DNA of 64,000 bases from Clonostachys chloroleuca (Eukaryota > Ascomycota > Sordariomycetes > Hypocreales > Bionectriaceae): assembly GCA_037952775.1 (NCBI GenBank), contig JBANAY010000003.1:21080001-21144000 (forward strand). The letters run 5' to 3'. Positions within the stretch are counted from its first letter, which is position 1. Every line of letters starts with the position of its first letter. The notes beneath the pieces are model-generated. The model was not told where the DNA came from and ran no database searches. It was given only the letters and a program-made list of their open reading frames with translations. The position numbers and the translations under genes were made by a program. Of the stretch, positions 1 through 10,828 are shown piece by piece.

Positions 1-1418
1 GGACCTCGACGGCAGCATAGAGAGGGGTTTGATAATACCTCTTCATCCTCATACTCTTCATCCTGACTATCGTCGTAGTCTTCCTCTTCCTCTTCCTCCT
101 CCTCCTCGTAGTCGTCGTCTTCAGGAGAAGGATGATTATGAGGGTTGGAATATGAGCCGTTGGGATGACCGTAACCACGAGAAAAGTGCTCTCTGGCGTC
201 TTCTTCTCGGGCCATGCGACGTTCGGCAAGCTGTTCCATCATTTCGATAAAACGCTTACCGTCATTTTTGAGAAGGTCATCCGCAACGGTGAGAATGCCG
301 CCTAAGTCCATGTTACCATATCTGTGGAGAAGAGATTCAAGAAGCTGCGTACCCTTGACCTGGAGGCTATTGCCGAATGTCAAGAAATCTGCCACATCGC
401 GATCCGGAGGATTGTGGTATTCTTCGGGGGGTTCGTCGTCGCTGTACTCTTCGTCGTCGCCTTCATCCTCGCTGTACACCTCCTCTAGATCATCGTCATC
501 ATCCTCCTCGCCCACATGTTCCACTATTCGTCCGTGCGACGGAGACTGCGGTGGGTATTGTGAGTGCATATTTCGGAATGAGTGTGACGAGAAATCGCGG
601 GTAGATGCAAGAATGGGGGGACCATCTCCTTGGTTGGCAAACTGCTCGAGTTCGAGATAATATGCGTCGTAGAGCGTTTCCAACTCTTCCTCGATGGCAG
701 TGCGCTTCCTCCCACACACAGTGCAACTGCACGTGTGCTTTTGCTGCTCCTTCATCTTTTTCAGAACTGCGTCCTTCTCGACCTTAACCAGAGATTTGCG
801 TTCATCCTCGCCCAAGCCAAGCCAGAACTCCTTGATGCGCTCCCGCTCCTCTTGATTACTTGTACTCCAGATCTTGTCCCTGGACATGCCCGACCCTCGC
901 GCCTGCACCCCAGGAGAACGTACGCGAGACGGAAGCGCATCATTGTCGTCTGGTCCTGACGGTCCCTTCTTCTTCTTCTTCTTTTTCGTCTTCTTAGATT
1001 TCAAGGGCTGTTGCGGGTGACCATTGGTTACTTCGTGCGCCGCCTCATACTCGTACCCTTCATCATCCTCGCTATTGACGTCCTCGTAGTCGACCGGCTC
1101 GGGTCGACTCGGACGCGATTGCGAAGACCGGTTTGCATGCCCATTGACGATTTGCTGCTCAGCAGCAGCCTTGGCCGCAGCCTTTTGCCGACGCTTTTGT
1201 TTCTTCCGGTTCACCGTTTGCATAGGGCTATTATGCGAAGTGGATTCGGGGAGAGACTCGGACGGTTTGTTGGATGTGGGGGTCGAGGGCTGAGACGACT
1301 CGGCAGCCGCTCCCTTGGGGACCGTAATGAACTTGGAGCCATCCTTGTTGGTATACTTGGAGGTGTTCCGCGGCGATGCCGGGGCATGAGCGGCCTGTTT
1401 CTGATGATTGGTCGGCAT
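1..1418 (-). CDS. NST1: NST1 stress-response protein, N-terminal part (cut by window edge)
   Basis: The minus strand reads open from the ATG at 1418 to the left edge. The order of landmarks is that of fungal NST1: an N-terminal Lys/Ala-rich basic stretch (KKQKRRQKAAAKAAAEQQ), a run of lysines, the cysteine segment HTCSCTVCGRKRTA, then long acidic Glu/Asp tracts interspersed with a helical region. NST1 is a negative regulator of salt tolerance in yeast; filamentous fungal orthologues exceed 1,000 residues, so well under half is visible. The reading becomes unlike NST1 after the last acidic tract, where a GTATTATC donor begins at position 38. I therefore infer that an intron starts there and runs out of the window. 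The C-terminal coiled coil is not visible. The start is the first in-frame ATG and gives the expected N-terminus. Confidence 0.88.
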   Translation of the reverse strand, partial: MPTNHQKQAAHAPASPRNTSKYTNKDGSKFITVPKGAAAESSQPSTPTSNKPSESLPESTSHNSPMQTVNRKKQKRRQKAAAKAAAEQQIVNGHANRSSQSRPSRPEPVDYEDVNSEDDEGYEYEAAHEVTNGHPQQPLKSKKTKKKKKKKGPSGPDDNDALPSRVRSPGVQARGSGMSRDKIWSTSNQEERERIKEFWLGLGEDERKSLVKVEKDAVLKKMKEQQKHTCSCTVCGRKRTAIEEELETLYDAYYLELEQFANQGDGPPILASTRDFSSHSFRNMHSQYPPQSPSHGRIVEHVGEEDDDDDLEEVYSEDEGDDEEYSDDEPPEEYHNPPDRDVADFLTFGNSLQVKGTQLLESLLHRYGNMDLGGILTVADDLLKNDGKRFIEMMEQLAERRMAREEDAREHFSRGYGHPNGSYSNPHNHPSPEDDDYEEEEEEEEEDYDDSQDEEYEDEEVLSNPSLCCRRG

Positions 1419-4400
1419 CGTATGTCGAATGACGGACGCCAGCAGAGGGCATGAAGGGAGAAGGTATGCGCAGCGTAACGTCTATTTGGAGAGGGCTGTC
1501 TACCCAGGAAATGAGTTAGCGAGGCAAGGAAATTACCGCCCTGATAAAGTCCAGACGAGAAGAGACACTGCCAGCCGGATCGCGAACCAGGTAGGATTCA
1601 GAGTTGACTTCGGTTTGGTGGAGCAAGAAGCTCAAACGGTGGAACGTGGGCGGCGGGTGGCTCCTCATCCAAATGGAGGGATGGGGATTTCAGGACAAAG
1701 GCCACTCACTAATGACGACACAGGGAAGCCAGAGACCCGGCAATGAGTGTTGGCGTCTGCCGCCGCCAGGGTATGAAAATGTTTGGCGACAGAGTCAGGT
1801 TGGGAGGGAGGAGTTTGGCGATTCGAATGTTGTGGTACTGCGAGGTGAATGAGGATACCCTCTCGTCGTTGGTCTGGGAGGGCGTCAGTTGCCTGGCTGT
1901 GGAAAGCGCTGGAAGTCACTCTCCTGCCTTTCTCTGTGGCTGAGATACTTAGAGGTGGCACGCGCTTCTGGGGCCGCCTGCCAGCAAACGAAAAACCGGG
2001 GTGGAGCCGCTGCGTTCAGATTTGGCCCTGGCGCAGGCTCGTGACTTTTCACGTGACCATCTCCTCCCAATCGCATGAGAGCTCGAGGAAGGGGCTGAGC
2101 TTGTTCCGACTTCGTTTCTCAGCTCCACGGTCTTTGTCTTTGGTACCGAATGGTTGCACTTGCTATAATGCCTATCTATTTCTGATCTCCAGTATCTTTC
2201 TACACACAATGATGGTGCGGTATGTATACGTGTCTAATTGTGATGAATAGAGTGCCTTGATAATATGACGCTGGGGCTGAAATTGTTGATGGACATGAGT
2301 CTCTTTCAGCCCCCTCATGATCTCCTGCGGCTCAGCCAGGCACCTAAATGGATGGTCCCCTTAAATCGTATCACCCTGGCTGCCCGGGGATCCTTCGATC
2401 TGGTTGGCGATAAGGGTTTAATAGGTGCACAATCTTGCACCGTAATACGTTATCGTCGCAAGATGCGCCTTCATTTCTAATCTTCTTTGTTATGATCAGT
2501 ATTGTGCGGATGGTTCGGGTCTCTCTACTACTAATAATGCCTCCACTTGTTCACAGGAGAAACCTGAAGTGTCCTGAAATACTAGGTAGTTTGTCATATT
2601 AGATGGACCAGGTATTTCTGATTGACAGTGGCATCCACAATATAGGTAGGAAATGAACCACCATTTCATGATACTTATGCAAATTATTTTCAAGATCATG
2701 GTGTGCCACGCGTTCCGTCATCCACTGGAACAACAAGTTACAATTGGTCATTACTGGCTACCCAAGCTCAGACGCACCAGCATTGTTTGTAAGGTACATC
2801 ATCGACATACATTGAAGCGGCCCACTTTCGGCGAGGCCTTCCCTAGACTAGACCTTTGGTCTTGTGCGAATTGAAGGTTTGGTGCTTAACTACATCGCTT
2901 TGTTTGTTTCCCATAGTTTGCTTAGGATTTATCATAGAAACACGTCAAGTACGTGTAGGGCGCGCCAGGCAGATACGTAATTGCGTCTTCCCCAAAGCAG
3001 GGCGGTATCCATTTTCATGATAAGTCCAGGCAGTTAAATGCCGAAATCCTGGCTCCACAGTAGGACGAGTTGTCTATCCTGGACGAAATCCCCCACTGCC
3101 AACATTGGGCATAAGTTTCTTGAGGTGTGCTCAATTGGGAATATACGTCGGTCGAACAGAATGATGTACATACGCCGATGTGGGCCAGGTGCCCAAGACT
3201 GGACAGTCGTACCTATTAGGTCTAAACCACCAATTCGTCTTACTGACGCTGGGTGAGTTTGGGCTCCCGTGGGGTCTGGTCTGGGGTTTACTTGTCCGGT
3301 GTAGATCGCTGGTCTGAAGGATTTGACATGAAGTACGTATTGAACTCTGCTGACTCCCTCGGTCTGGGTCTGCCAACGCCGACGATGCCTTATACGTATC
3401 ACTATGATCGTTCAGCTTCCCCAAGTGCTGAAGGAGAGGAGTTCCACTCTTGAGGCTGACACGGAACCCCAATCCCATCTTGGACACGAGGGCCTCTAGT
3501 AGGTGCCGCGAGGCATGTATCCCAGACCAATCCCGTACCAATGATCATGCACAACTAGTGTCTTGGCGCCCATTGTGCCAGCACTTGTTTACACTCGGCC
3601 ACTCCGTTGACATTGGTCCTACTCTAACCGCCACGTTAGCACGCACGGCCCGGTTTGTTTGCGAACGCGAGATATAGAAGGATAGCTGGGTAGCGCGGGG
3701 ATAGTGTGATGTAGATGCGCGTGTTCAATTGGCGACGCCCGCCCATTGTTGCTCCGTCTATCCAACCAGCATCATTACACAGGAGAGGACCAATTAGTAC
3801 CTGTTTCTTTAGAGTTCCACTGTAGCCCGGTCCATGACATGCAGTGGACTAAACCAAGTCAGTGCCCGCCAGCATTCTGGAGAGATTCAGAGCCCTGCTT
3901 GCATCCATAGCACTACTACCATGCTGGGTCTACGGCGACCCTGTGCCTGGACGGATCTTGGCATCCGCGCAGCTAGTCCCAGGTCCTCGGACGGCCTCAT
4001 GACCTTCAGTGCCTGATCTGAACAGCCTCCATCCCTCGTAGCGACCTCCAGCGCACCACCTGTGCTGCTGTCCGATCCCGAGATGCGTCTGTTGGTGCTA
4101 GCAAACACCATACCCACAGTGACGCACTTGGGGTCCGGGTATGCCAAACCCCGGCCTACACTGGCTGGGGCTCAGGCGACCACCACCACCACCGACGACA
4201 TAGGTCAGGGCTGTGCACAGCCAGGCTATGCGCTAACCTACCTTACCCGGCCACTGCAGTTCCGGTACCTGCCTCCCAACAGGTGCCCCTAACAGAGCAG
4301 GTCCGTATTGCAACCCAGGCCGACCAGACCTGACCCTTCGCTGGTCCTAGGGTCCTACCTCGGGTGCTAGGCCCCAGGTACCTGAACCTTCAACTCAATT

Positions 4401-4959
4401 CCCACAGCCACATCTCAATGACCCAGTGGGAGCCACGGCGAGTGACAGTGGCTGGCCCAGGACCCTCGAGCTCCACCAGTCTGTCCACTGCACTGCGCGC
4501 CTGCTTGAACGAGGCATAACAGTGGCACGTATTGTTACTAGCAGCTTAGCAGGTAGCGACGGGCACTGCACTCCTCCTCTCCAGCTTTCCTCAGCCCGTA
4601 TCCCACATACAGAAAGTCCTCCCGTCCCACTGCCACCGTACCGTCCCCCCCAACACATCGTATTCTGTTCGACCAGGCCCTTTTTCTTCCCCTTTAATAG
4701 AGTGCACCACCCTCTCCCACCGCGATTTGTCAAGCGATACTATCTCACCCGGGTCCCTCTTGCTCGCGACGAATTGAACTGATCAGACACTCCGTGGCCT
4801 GCCGAATCCTCGACATTGAAATAGCCCATTGTCCGGTCATTCTTCAGCGCGAACAGCCACCACCCATCGGTCCATAAGCACAAGTCCTACAGCTTTGTAG
4901 ACCCTCCCTTCAATCATCTCTCGTACGAGTGCGGGTAGCTCACCGCCCCAAGATTCCCT
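1419..4959. other. Intergenic, no supported gene (3.5 kb)
   Basis: This stretch lies between the divergently transcribed NST1 and RHO2. Short open frames occur on both strands, but none exceeds about 136 codons, none shows a recognisable motif or plausible splice structure, and several overlap in opposite orientation. The part next to NST1 is probably its promoter and 5' leader. I see no RNA gene or repeat. Confidence 0.6.
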
Positions 4960-5845
4960 ATGGCGAATGCGAGCCCCCAGAATGTTATCCGCAGGTAGAT
5001 TCTCTCTCCTCAACCCCGTGCTCGATGCATGGCCTGTTTCTGCTCTGGCCTGCTCTCCGGTCGCATCCTCTGGGTTCGTATGCTAACAAGCCGCTGTGAA
5101 TAGGAAGCTGGTCATCATTGGAGACGGTGCGTGCGGCAAGACCAGTCTTCTGAGTGTCTTCACCTTGGGCTACTTTCCTACTGTATGCTTCACCCTCTTG
5201 ATCTTCTCGATACACAATTACTGACCAGGCACTGCAGCATTATGTTTGTTTTACCGAAACCGATGTAGCCTAAACGTGCCGCAATACTGACAACCGAGAC
5301 AAGATCCCTACCGTATTCGAGAACTACGTGACCGATTGCAGGGTGGATGGAAAGAACGTACAGCTTGCGTTGTGGGATACAGCTGGCCAGGAAGATTACG
5401 AGCGTCTACGACCTTTGGCATACTCTAAAGCCCATGTTATCTTAATAGGGTTCTCCGTCGACTCCCCCGACTCACTTGACAACGTCAAGCACAAGGTTTG
5501 CGGCAATGTCCTTCTTGGTGTCTCTCTGGACGACCACTAACCATATCTCAATAGTGGGTTGAAGAAGCTACCCGCCTCTGCGCCGGTGTTCCCATCATCC
5601 TCGTTGGTCTCAAGAAGGATCTTCGCGAGGACCCCGTGGCCATCGAGGAGATGCGAAGGAGATCACAGCGATTCGTCACGAGCCATGACGGCGAGGTAGC
5701 CGCGCGCGAGGTCGGTGCCAAGCGGTATCTTGAATGCTCGAGCTTGAGTGGTGAAGGCGTGGACGACGTGTTTGAGGCAGCCACGCGTGCGGCCCTCTTG
5801 ACGTTTGAGAAGGGTGAGGGCGGAGGTTGCTGCGTTGTTCTGTGA
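4960..5845 (+). CDS. RHO2: Rho2-type small GTPase
   Basis: Five exons join to a 200-residue Rho GTPase: 4960-4994, 5104-5182, 5238-5243, 5304-5495 and 5555-5845. The protein shows the P-loop GDGACGKT at residues 18-25, switch I PTVFENY, switch II DTAGQE, the G4 element LKKD and a C-terminal CVVL prenylation box preceded by a second cysteine, so membrane attachment by geranylgeranylation is expected. Segments such as [15 protein letters not shown] and [11 protein letters not shown] match Rho2 better than Rho1 or Rho3. Rho2 acts in polarity and cell-wall glucan synthesis (established for fission yeast). Exon 3 is only 6 nt and supplies His-Tyr just before IPTVFENY, where Rho proteins always have two residues. 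Introns 1, 3 and 4 contain CTAAC or CTGAC branch sites. The length equals that of S. pombe Rho2. Confidence 0.92.
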
Positions 5846-6678
5846 CGTGGCTTTCGCGAAGTCTGGAAAAGATTCATGCCCCGTCATGGTGTACCCCTCA
5901 ATACTTTCACCTAATGGCATTGGTAACGTTTGAGACGCTACCGCACCCAACTTAGTCCTACCCTGACCCCAGGCCATAGGATTAGACATTCTGCTATCCC
6001 CGTACGATGGATCGAGCGGAATGTCAAGCGAGGGGACGAACACTACCGCCCGTCTCGTTCCTCTCATACTAGCAATGCTGCGCATCTGACCATAATCACC
6101 CCACCACCATGTCTTGGATTTTTTCCTCTATCTTCTTGGGTATCCTGTTATTTACCACAATCTTTCGTTTATCGGACCCAGTTCTGTTGTCATTTATGAG
6201 CGAGACGTTTTACTCTCTAATAGCGGCCGGCGCTCGGAAAAAGGGGAAGTTGACCAAGTGGCAACCTTTCACTCTCTCTCTGTATCACCAATTGCGCCTT
6301 CGATTGTCTTTGTGCGGGTACCATAGAGCAAGCTGGTGAAGTTTCCTGTCCTGTCGTTCCGATCTTTCCTATTACAATCTTCCCTGGAGGTGGACAAAAG
6401 CGCATGATATATCGGGTACTACTTGGAGATTTGTCTAGCTCTTGGTACGTAATGAAATTGTTATGACTTCTCACTCGTCTCGGCGGGCTCATGGCCCCAG
6501 TGGTTACATGTCATCAATATATCGAACGGCCTGGGCACGCCGTGCTCGAGTACAATACAGTATGGGCATTATCTTAAAGTGTGGTTGTACATAGTCCCCA
6601 ATAATAATAAATAATACAGTTTGGTTGCGACGATCTTCCCCTCCACACGTTGTCCATTGAAGGAAGAGAAACGCCCAT
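5846..6678. other. 3' flanks of RHO2 and MRPL28
   Basis: This convergent gap between RHO2 and the mL40 gene holds only short unsupported frames. It presumably contains both 3' untranslated regions and terminators. An AT-rich block near 6600-6630 (ataataataaataatac) would suit polyadenylation of either transcript. Confidence 0.5.
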
Positions 6679-7239
6679 TTACCTCTTCCAATCATGGTTC
6701 CAAGCTGTCGTGGCCGGGCTGTCGGTCTGGAACCTGGCGTACTCGATGGGGACGGCATTGAGACCCCACACGCCCTTCTTCTCCATGGCCACACGGTACA
6801 GGTAGCCCTCGCTCCTGTCCCCGGGGCCGGCCACCTTCCTCAGCTCCTCGCAGGCGTTGAACATGCCCGCGTTCATCCTCACGCGCTCCCTGTGCGTGGC
6901 CTCCTTCTGCTGGCGGCGGAAGAGCAGCCAGGCGCGGTGGATGGTCCAGTGCCGCAGGTGCCGGAGGCGGGCCATGCGGAGAGGGGGGGGAGCGGGGGAG
7001 AAGAGGTTCTGCTTGAGGATCTTGACGCGGGCGTAGAACTCGCTGCGCTGGTGGCCCTTGTTCCGGCGCGGGGTGGTGCCGATCTTGGCGGCCTTTGCGC
7101 GCTTGGCGGCCTTGCTGAGGAGGGTGGTGGTCGTGGAGAGGAGGCGGATCGGGGCCATTGATGTGCGGGTGACGGATGAGGCGACGCCGGAGAGGAGTGG
7201 CTGACGGCTGAGGCCGCGCAGGGAGAATATGGACGCCAT
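6679..7239 (-). CDS. MRPL28: Mitochondrial large-subunit ribosomal protein mL40 (Mrpl28)
   Basis: A single-exon frame gives 186 residues from the ATG at 7239. An upstream in-frame non-ATG extension to 7326 is not needed. The N-terminus is Ser/Arg/Leu-rich without acidic residues for about 60 residues, as expected of a mitochondrial targeting sequence. The conserved body includes RSEFYARVKILKQNLF, LRHWTIHRAW, EGYLYRVAMEKKGVWG and the terminal PIEYARFQTDSPA, which I recognise as the fungal 54S protein L28 (mL40) family. The protein works in the mitoribosome large subunit. An eight-base C run in the coding strand (PPP before LRMAR) is in frame here, a useful contrast with the frame breaks elsewhere in this window. 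Confidence 0.87.
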   Translation of the reverse strand: MASIFSLRGLSRQPLLSGVASSVTRTSMAPIRLLSTTTTLLSKAAKRAKAAKIGTTPRRNKGHQRSEFYARVKILKQNLFSPAPPPLRMARLRHLRHWTIHRAWLLFRRQQKEATHRERVRMNAGMFNACEELRKVAGPGDRSEGYLYRVAMEKKGVWGLNAVPIEYARFQTDSPATTAWNHDWKR

Positions 7240-7459
7240 TGTGGGAGATCTGAAGGTGTGGTGTTGAGGAATCGGTCCTGGACTATCGATTCTTTCGTCC
7301 CTTGCTCTCCTTTTTGTAGCAACCAAGTCCTTCTATCTTCTGCCCGGTCGTAGGCCCAAGAAAGGTGGTTTCGTTAACCAATTGATCGACCGTGCCGTCC
7401 GTTTGTCTTCGTATGGGAGGCTTGTTGTTCAAGTCGCTAAGGAGGAGTGTCTTCGTCGG

Positions 7460-8930
7460 TCAAGAGCGGGCGTATAAGGGGCACAATATCCAATCCGACC
7501 GGGGTGCTCTATCCTGATCCGCAGATAGAACCTCCAATCTAAGCTCTGGGCTCAAGTGCGACCTTTGCAGATGGGCCGGAAAGTGTGGTGCTCTTGCCAG
7601 GTTTGCCACGAGATTGGTGCGGTCAATGGACTCCGGAGGGAGCTTGGAGGAAGTGTGGAGAGCACCCTGTATTTGATCCCACACGCTATCGAGAAACTGG
7701 TAACAAATGATGCCGAGGGGATCGGAATTATAAAACCTGTGCTTATAGTACTGGTGGATGTTCTGTGAACTCGCCTTGTTAATTTTGCTGTGAGGGATGG
7801 GGTGAAGTGGGGATTAACATTGTTCCGGCCAGCCTATCAGCCGCCGCTCAGACGATGCGATGTAAACGACTTACCTGAATACGACTAAGCGAGCGAGAGT
7901 TTGCCCAAATGAAGCAGGCTTTGGTGCTCTTGGGGTCAAAGAGCGCATCGAAAGCTTCTTCCTTCATGGACTCACTCTCCAGATGTGCTGCATCTTTAAT
8001 TTCGAGTCCCATCATGTACGAAACGCTGTGTCTAACCATCCTGAGATTCGCCTTGAGGTCGTTCGTCCCTCCCCTCGCCTCAAGCTCGTTGAGTAGATAG
8101 GCCGTCTCCGTGAGCACCCTATTCTTCTCCAGTTGCTCGCGGACTAGCCTCGGTGCTTTTCTCCCTTCTCCGAATATGATGCTCCAGAACTCAGCCAACC
8201 TTACCAACCCTTCTATCGGACAGAGACCGGGGAGCGGTGACAATGCGTTGACCGAGATTCCTACCTCCCTTCCCTCCCAGACTACCACGCAAGTAAGAGC
8301 GCGGACAGCGTGCGGCAAGAGTGTGCAGAGCCGCGCTATGTATTCTTTTGCAGCTCGCGGAACTAGGCCGTTGTACGTGAACTCCCTCCTGTCAGCTGCC
8401 GCGTCCGAGTCCCTGATAGGGGGCGGCTTGGAGTGCTCAATGACACCGTCCGCCGACATCGTGATCGTCGCATAGCTCTGCCCAGTGATGCGCCGCCTCG
8501 GTGGCTCGTAATTGAAGATGGGAGTACCCCCTTTGTGCTTGCAGTAGAATCGGGAATCGGTTAGGTCCTGTCGAACTGTGACCGTCTTGCCCTGGCAAAT
8601 CTTGACATCGAATGTATGGAACAGCTCATCCGCTTCACGCCACCTACGGTTCTCTGCAAAATTGTACTTGCGTGCTCCGTCTTCCACCATGTACTGCTCA
8701 GCCGCTGCAGTAGCGTTGTTGAATATCGCCTCTAGTTGCTTGGCCCGCCAGACACTCGACAACTTGACTCCGTCTTGCTCTCCAGCCACAATAGGCGCCG
8801 CACTCATAACCCATCTGCGGTCATCGCGGCACCTAGATTCGATGGAGTTCCAATTGTCGCCGTCAGGTCCAGCAACCACCCGCCAAGCGGCATTGTAGGG
8901 CCTGCCGACGTTCAGAATAGACGTAGACAT
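7460..8930 (-). CDS. Unrecognised protein, two exons (about 456 aa)
   Basis: Exon 1 runs from the ATG at 8930 to 7875 (352 codons) and ends at a perfect GTAAGT donor. Continuing past it would end within eight codons, so I join it in phase to an open frame ending with a stop at 7460. The acceptor is either AAG|GCG at 7774 or CAG|AAC at 7762; both keep phase and differ by four residues. I recognise no family. The N-terminal half has many charged and aromatic residues without a signal peptide or obvious membrane segment. The segment LLPHAVRALTCVVVWEGREVG is mildly hydrophobic and looks like a buried core strand. The C-terminal exon is rich in His, Leu and Arg. Composition and codon use look genuinely coding, but function is unknown. 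Confidence 0.62.
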
Positions 8931-9913
8931 GCTGGCATGGAGAATCAATAAAACAAATTCTGGTTAGACGCACTTAGTTGGAGTGAACACGCGAGTAATT
9001 CTTGTTGAGAAAGACGATCAGAAGGGTTTCTCGTTGATTTTTGTATTGGAACAACTACACTGAATCGATGCTACATGTTGTTTGTTGATACTGAAGTGGT
9101 GATACTTGGTTTGCTATTTGTTGACAATAAGGGTGCGTGAACAACTGAAGAAGTGATCTTTTACACTGGCCGCTGAAAAATGAAAGACATCTAAATCAAA
9201 CCATTGAGTGGAAGCAAACGCAGACGGAACAATGATGTTTAGCCAACGCAGGTTGTGAAAGTGCTCTAGTGGTGATGAGAGGCCGCCTCGAGCTGCCCTC
9301 ACGGGGCCAAGGCAAACCATGATAGAGCAAACGGGTGCTGCCGTCTGCTCTCGAGGGAATGGCCCACCTGGACTATAATTGGATGAGTAAATGCGTAAAC
9401 AGCCAAAGAAGTTTGATCTGTTTGGGTTTACGTCTAAGCTTGCCGTTTTTGAAGGGCTGACCCAAGTCACGCCCATATGACCAGAAAAAAGATTTTAATC
9501 CTCTTTCATCAAGCCACTTTTCTCCCTGCTATGATGTAAAATTCAAACAAGAATTTAAAACGGTTTTTTTGGGCTTGCGCTCATGAAAAGCTTGTGCGCC
9601 CTGATTTGCAGTAACTTGATGATGAAGAGCAACGCCCCAAAAGTAAATAATGCCACTTTCAAGTAGAAGACTCTTCGAGCAACGCAAAACAGAGGAGTGA
9701 GTTTTAATAAATGTGCAGACCTTGCTCTGAATCTGAAATGGTTTTTTTTGTTCTCCCATGCCCTTGTTTCTCAGAATTCTCAGCTTCCGTTTCCTGTCAG
9801 GTCAACAACAGCAACTGTCTAAGAACACTCGATTCTCTCCTCTTTAATCTTCATCCAAAATACTCAGTGATATATCTACTTTATTTTTCGCCTCTCAACT
9901 CATATAACCAACC
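8931..9913. other. Intergenic, no supported gene
   Basis: This gap lies between the divergent unrecognised genes at 7460-8930 (-) and 9914-10828 (+). It is AT-rich with only short frames lacking motifs or credible splice signals. It should hold both promoters. The pyrimidine-rich stretch at about 9820-9900 directly upstream of the plus-strand start resembles a fungal 5' leader. Confidence 0.5.
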
Positions 9914-10828
9914 ATGCCATGCCAAACTCGATATGAGTTTCCCCCAAGTTATCCGTCAAGGAGATCTTCCCCCAGTTCTCGAACAGATAGCAGCCCAGAT
10001 GAAAGATCTCCAACAAGAGATGAGAACACTAGAACCAACACCCCCGTATCATCAAGAGGCTTTCGACGCACATCAGATGTAGGCTGTTTTGGCAACTGGG
10101 CCTTCCACTCACACGAAACCAACACAGATGTGCAGTCTGATTCAGGAGACTCGAGAGACGAGGAGGCTGCCGAACTCTCGGACGACGAGGGATTCTGGAA
10201 TATGTCCCGTCGTGCGGACGCCCAACAGCTGGAGCCTGCTCAGCCAGAGCCAACCCAGACTTTTACAGACCGCGCGCGAGGCGTGCTCGGTGATATCACA
10301 ACCTCGGCGATGAACCACCTATCCAACTTCTCAGGCACACAGCCGAGAGAGCTCATCTTCGACGACGAGAATGTCGTCGTGATCTTTGATGGCGACGAAG
10401 AAAGGGAGCAAGAAGTCTCTCCCCAGTTCGACTTTGCCGTTCCCATCGGCCCACGGGTACAGGAGTCGTACCGCTTCGAAGTCGAGCACCCAACGGCCGC
10501 CCCGGCCATCAGATACCTCCACGGCATCCCGACCGCCCGCCACCTGGCAGTCGTGGGCCGTGGGCTCCAGCACCATTCCGCGGCCAGTTTAACTACCTTG
10601 ACGGGTGCGTACGGCCGCGTGGCGGAGACCTACACCACAGCTGCCGAGAACATCCAGCCGGCCCTCCGTATCGGCTGGGATGTGGCGGCCGATGTTGTAG
10701 AGGAGGCGCGGGGGCTTCGGGATGCCGCGCAGGAGCAGTGGCGGGAGTGGTATCCGTGGCTGGACCGCATGTTCGAGGCAACTGCGACGGGTCCAGGACG
10801 TCCACGGCGTGGTAGTCTGATGAGATGA
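9914..10828 (+). CDS. Unrecognised acidic, partly disordered protein (start uncertain)
   Basis: An uninterrupted 304-codon frame starts at the ATG at 9914 (context AACCATGC). The first 60 or so residues are Ser, Pro, Arg and Thr-rich and look disordered; the middle is acidic (Asp/Glu clusters around DDEGFW and FDDENVVVIFDGDEE). The C-terminal third is probably helical (GWDVAADVVEEARGLRDAAQ) and ends in a Trp-rich WREWYPWLDRMF. I recognise no family. A second ATG at 9933 in another frame encodes a much more protein-like amphipathic start (LPPVLEQIAAQMKDLQQEM), which would join the main frame if the five-C run at 10041-10045 were one base longer. Given the same pattern in other genes here, I think the 298-residue version starting at 9933 is at least as likely. 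Confidence 0.6.
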   Translation: MPCQTRYEFPPSYPSRRSSPSSRTDSSPDERSPTRDENTRTNTPVSSRGFRRTSDVGCFGNWAFHSHETNTDVQSDSGDSRDEEAAELSDDEGFWNMSRRADAQQLEPAQPEPTQTFTDRARGVLGDITTSAMNHLSNFSGTQPRELIFDDENVVVIFDGDEEREQEVSPQFDFAVPIGPRVQESYRFEVEHPTAAPAIRYLHGIPTARHLAVVGRGLQHHSAASLTTLTGAYGRVAETYTTAAENIQPALRIGWDVAADVVEEARGLRDAAQEQWREWYPWLDRMFEATATGPGRPRRGSLMR

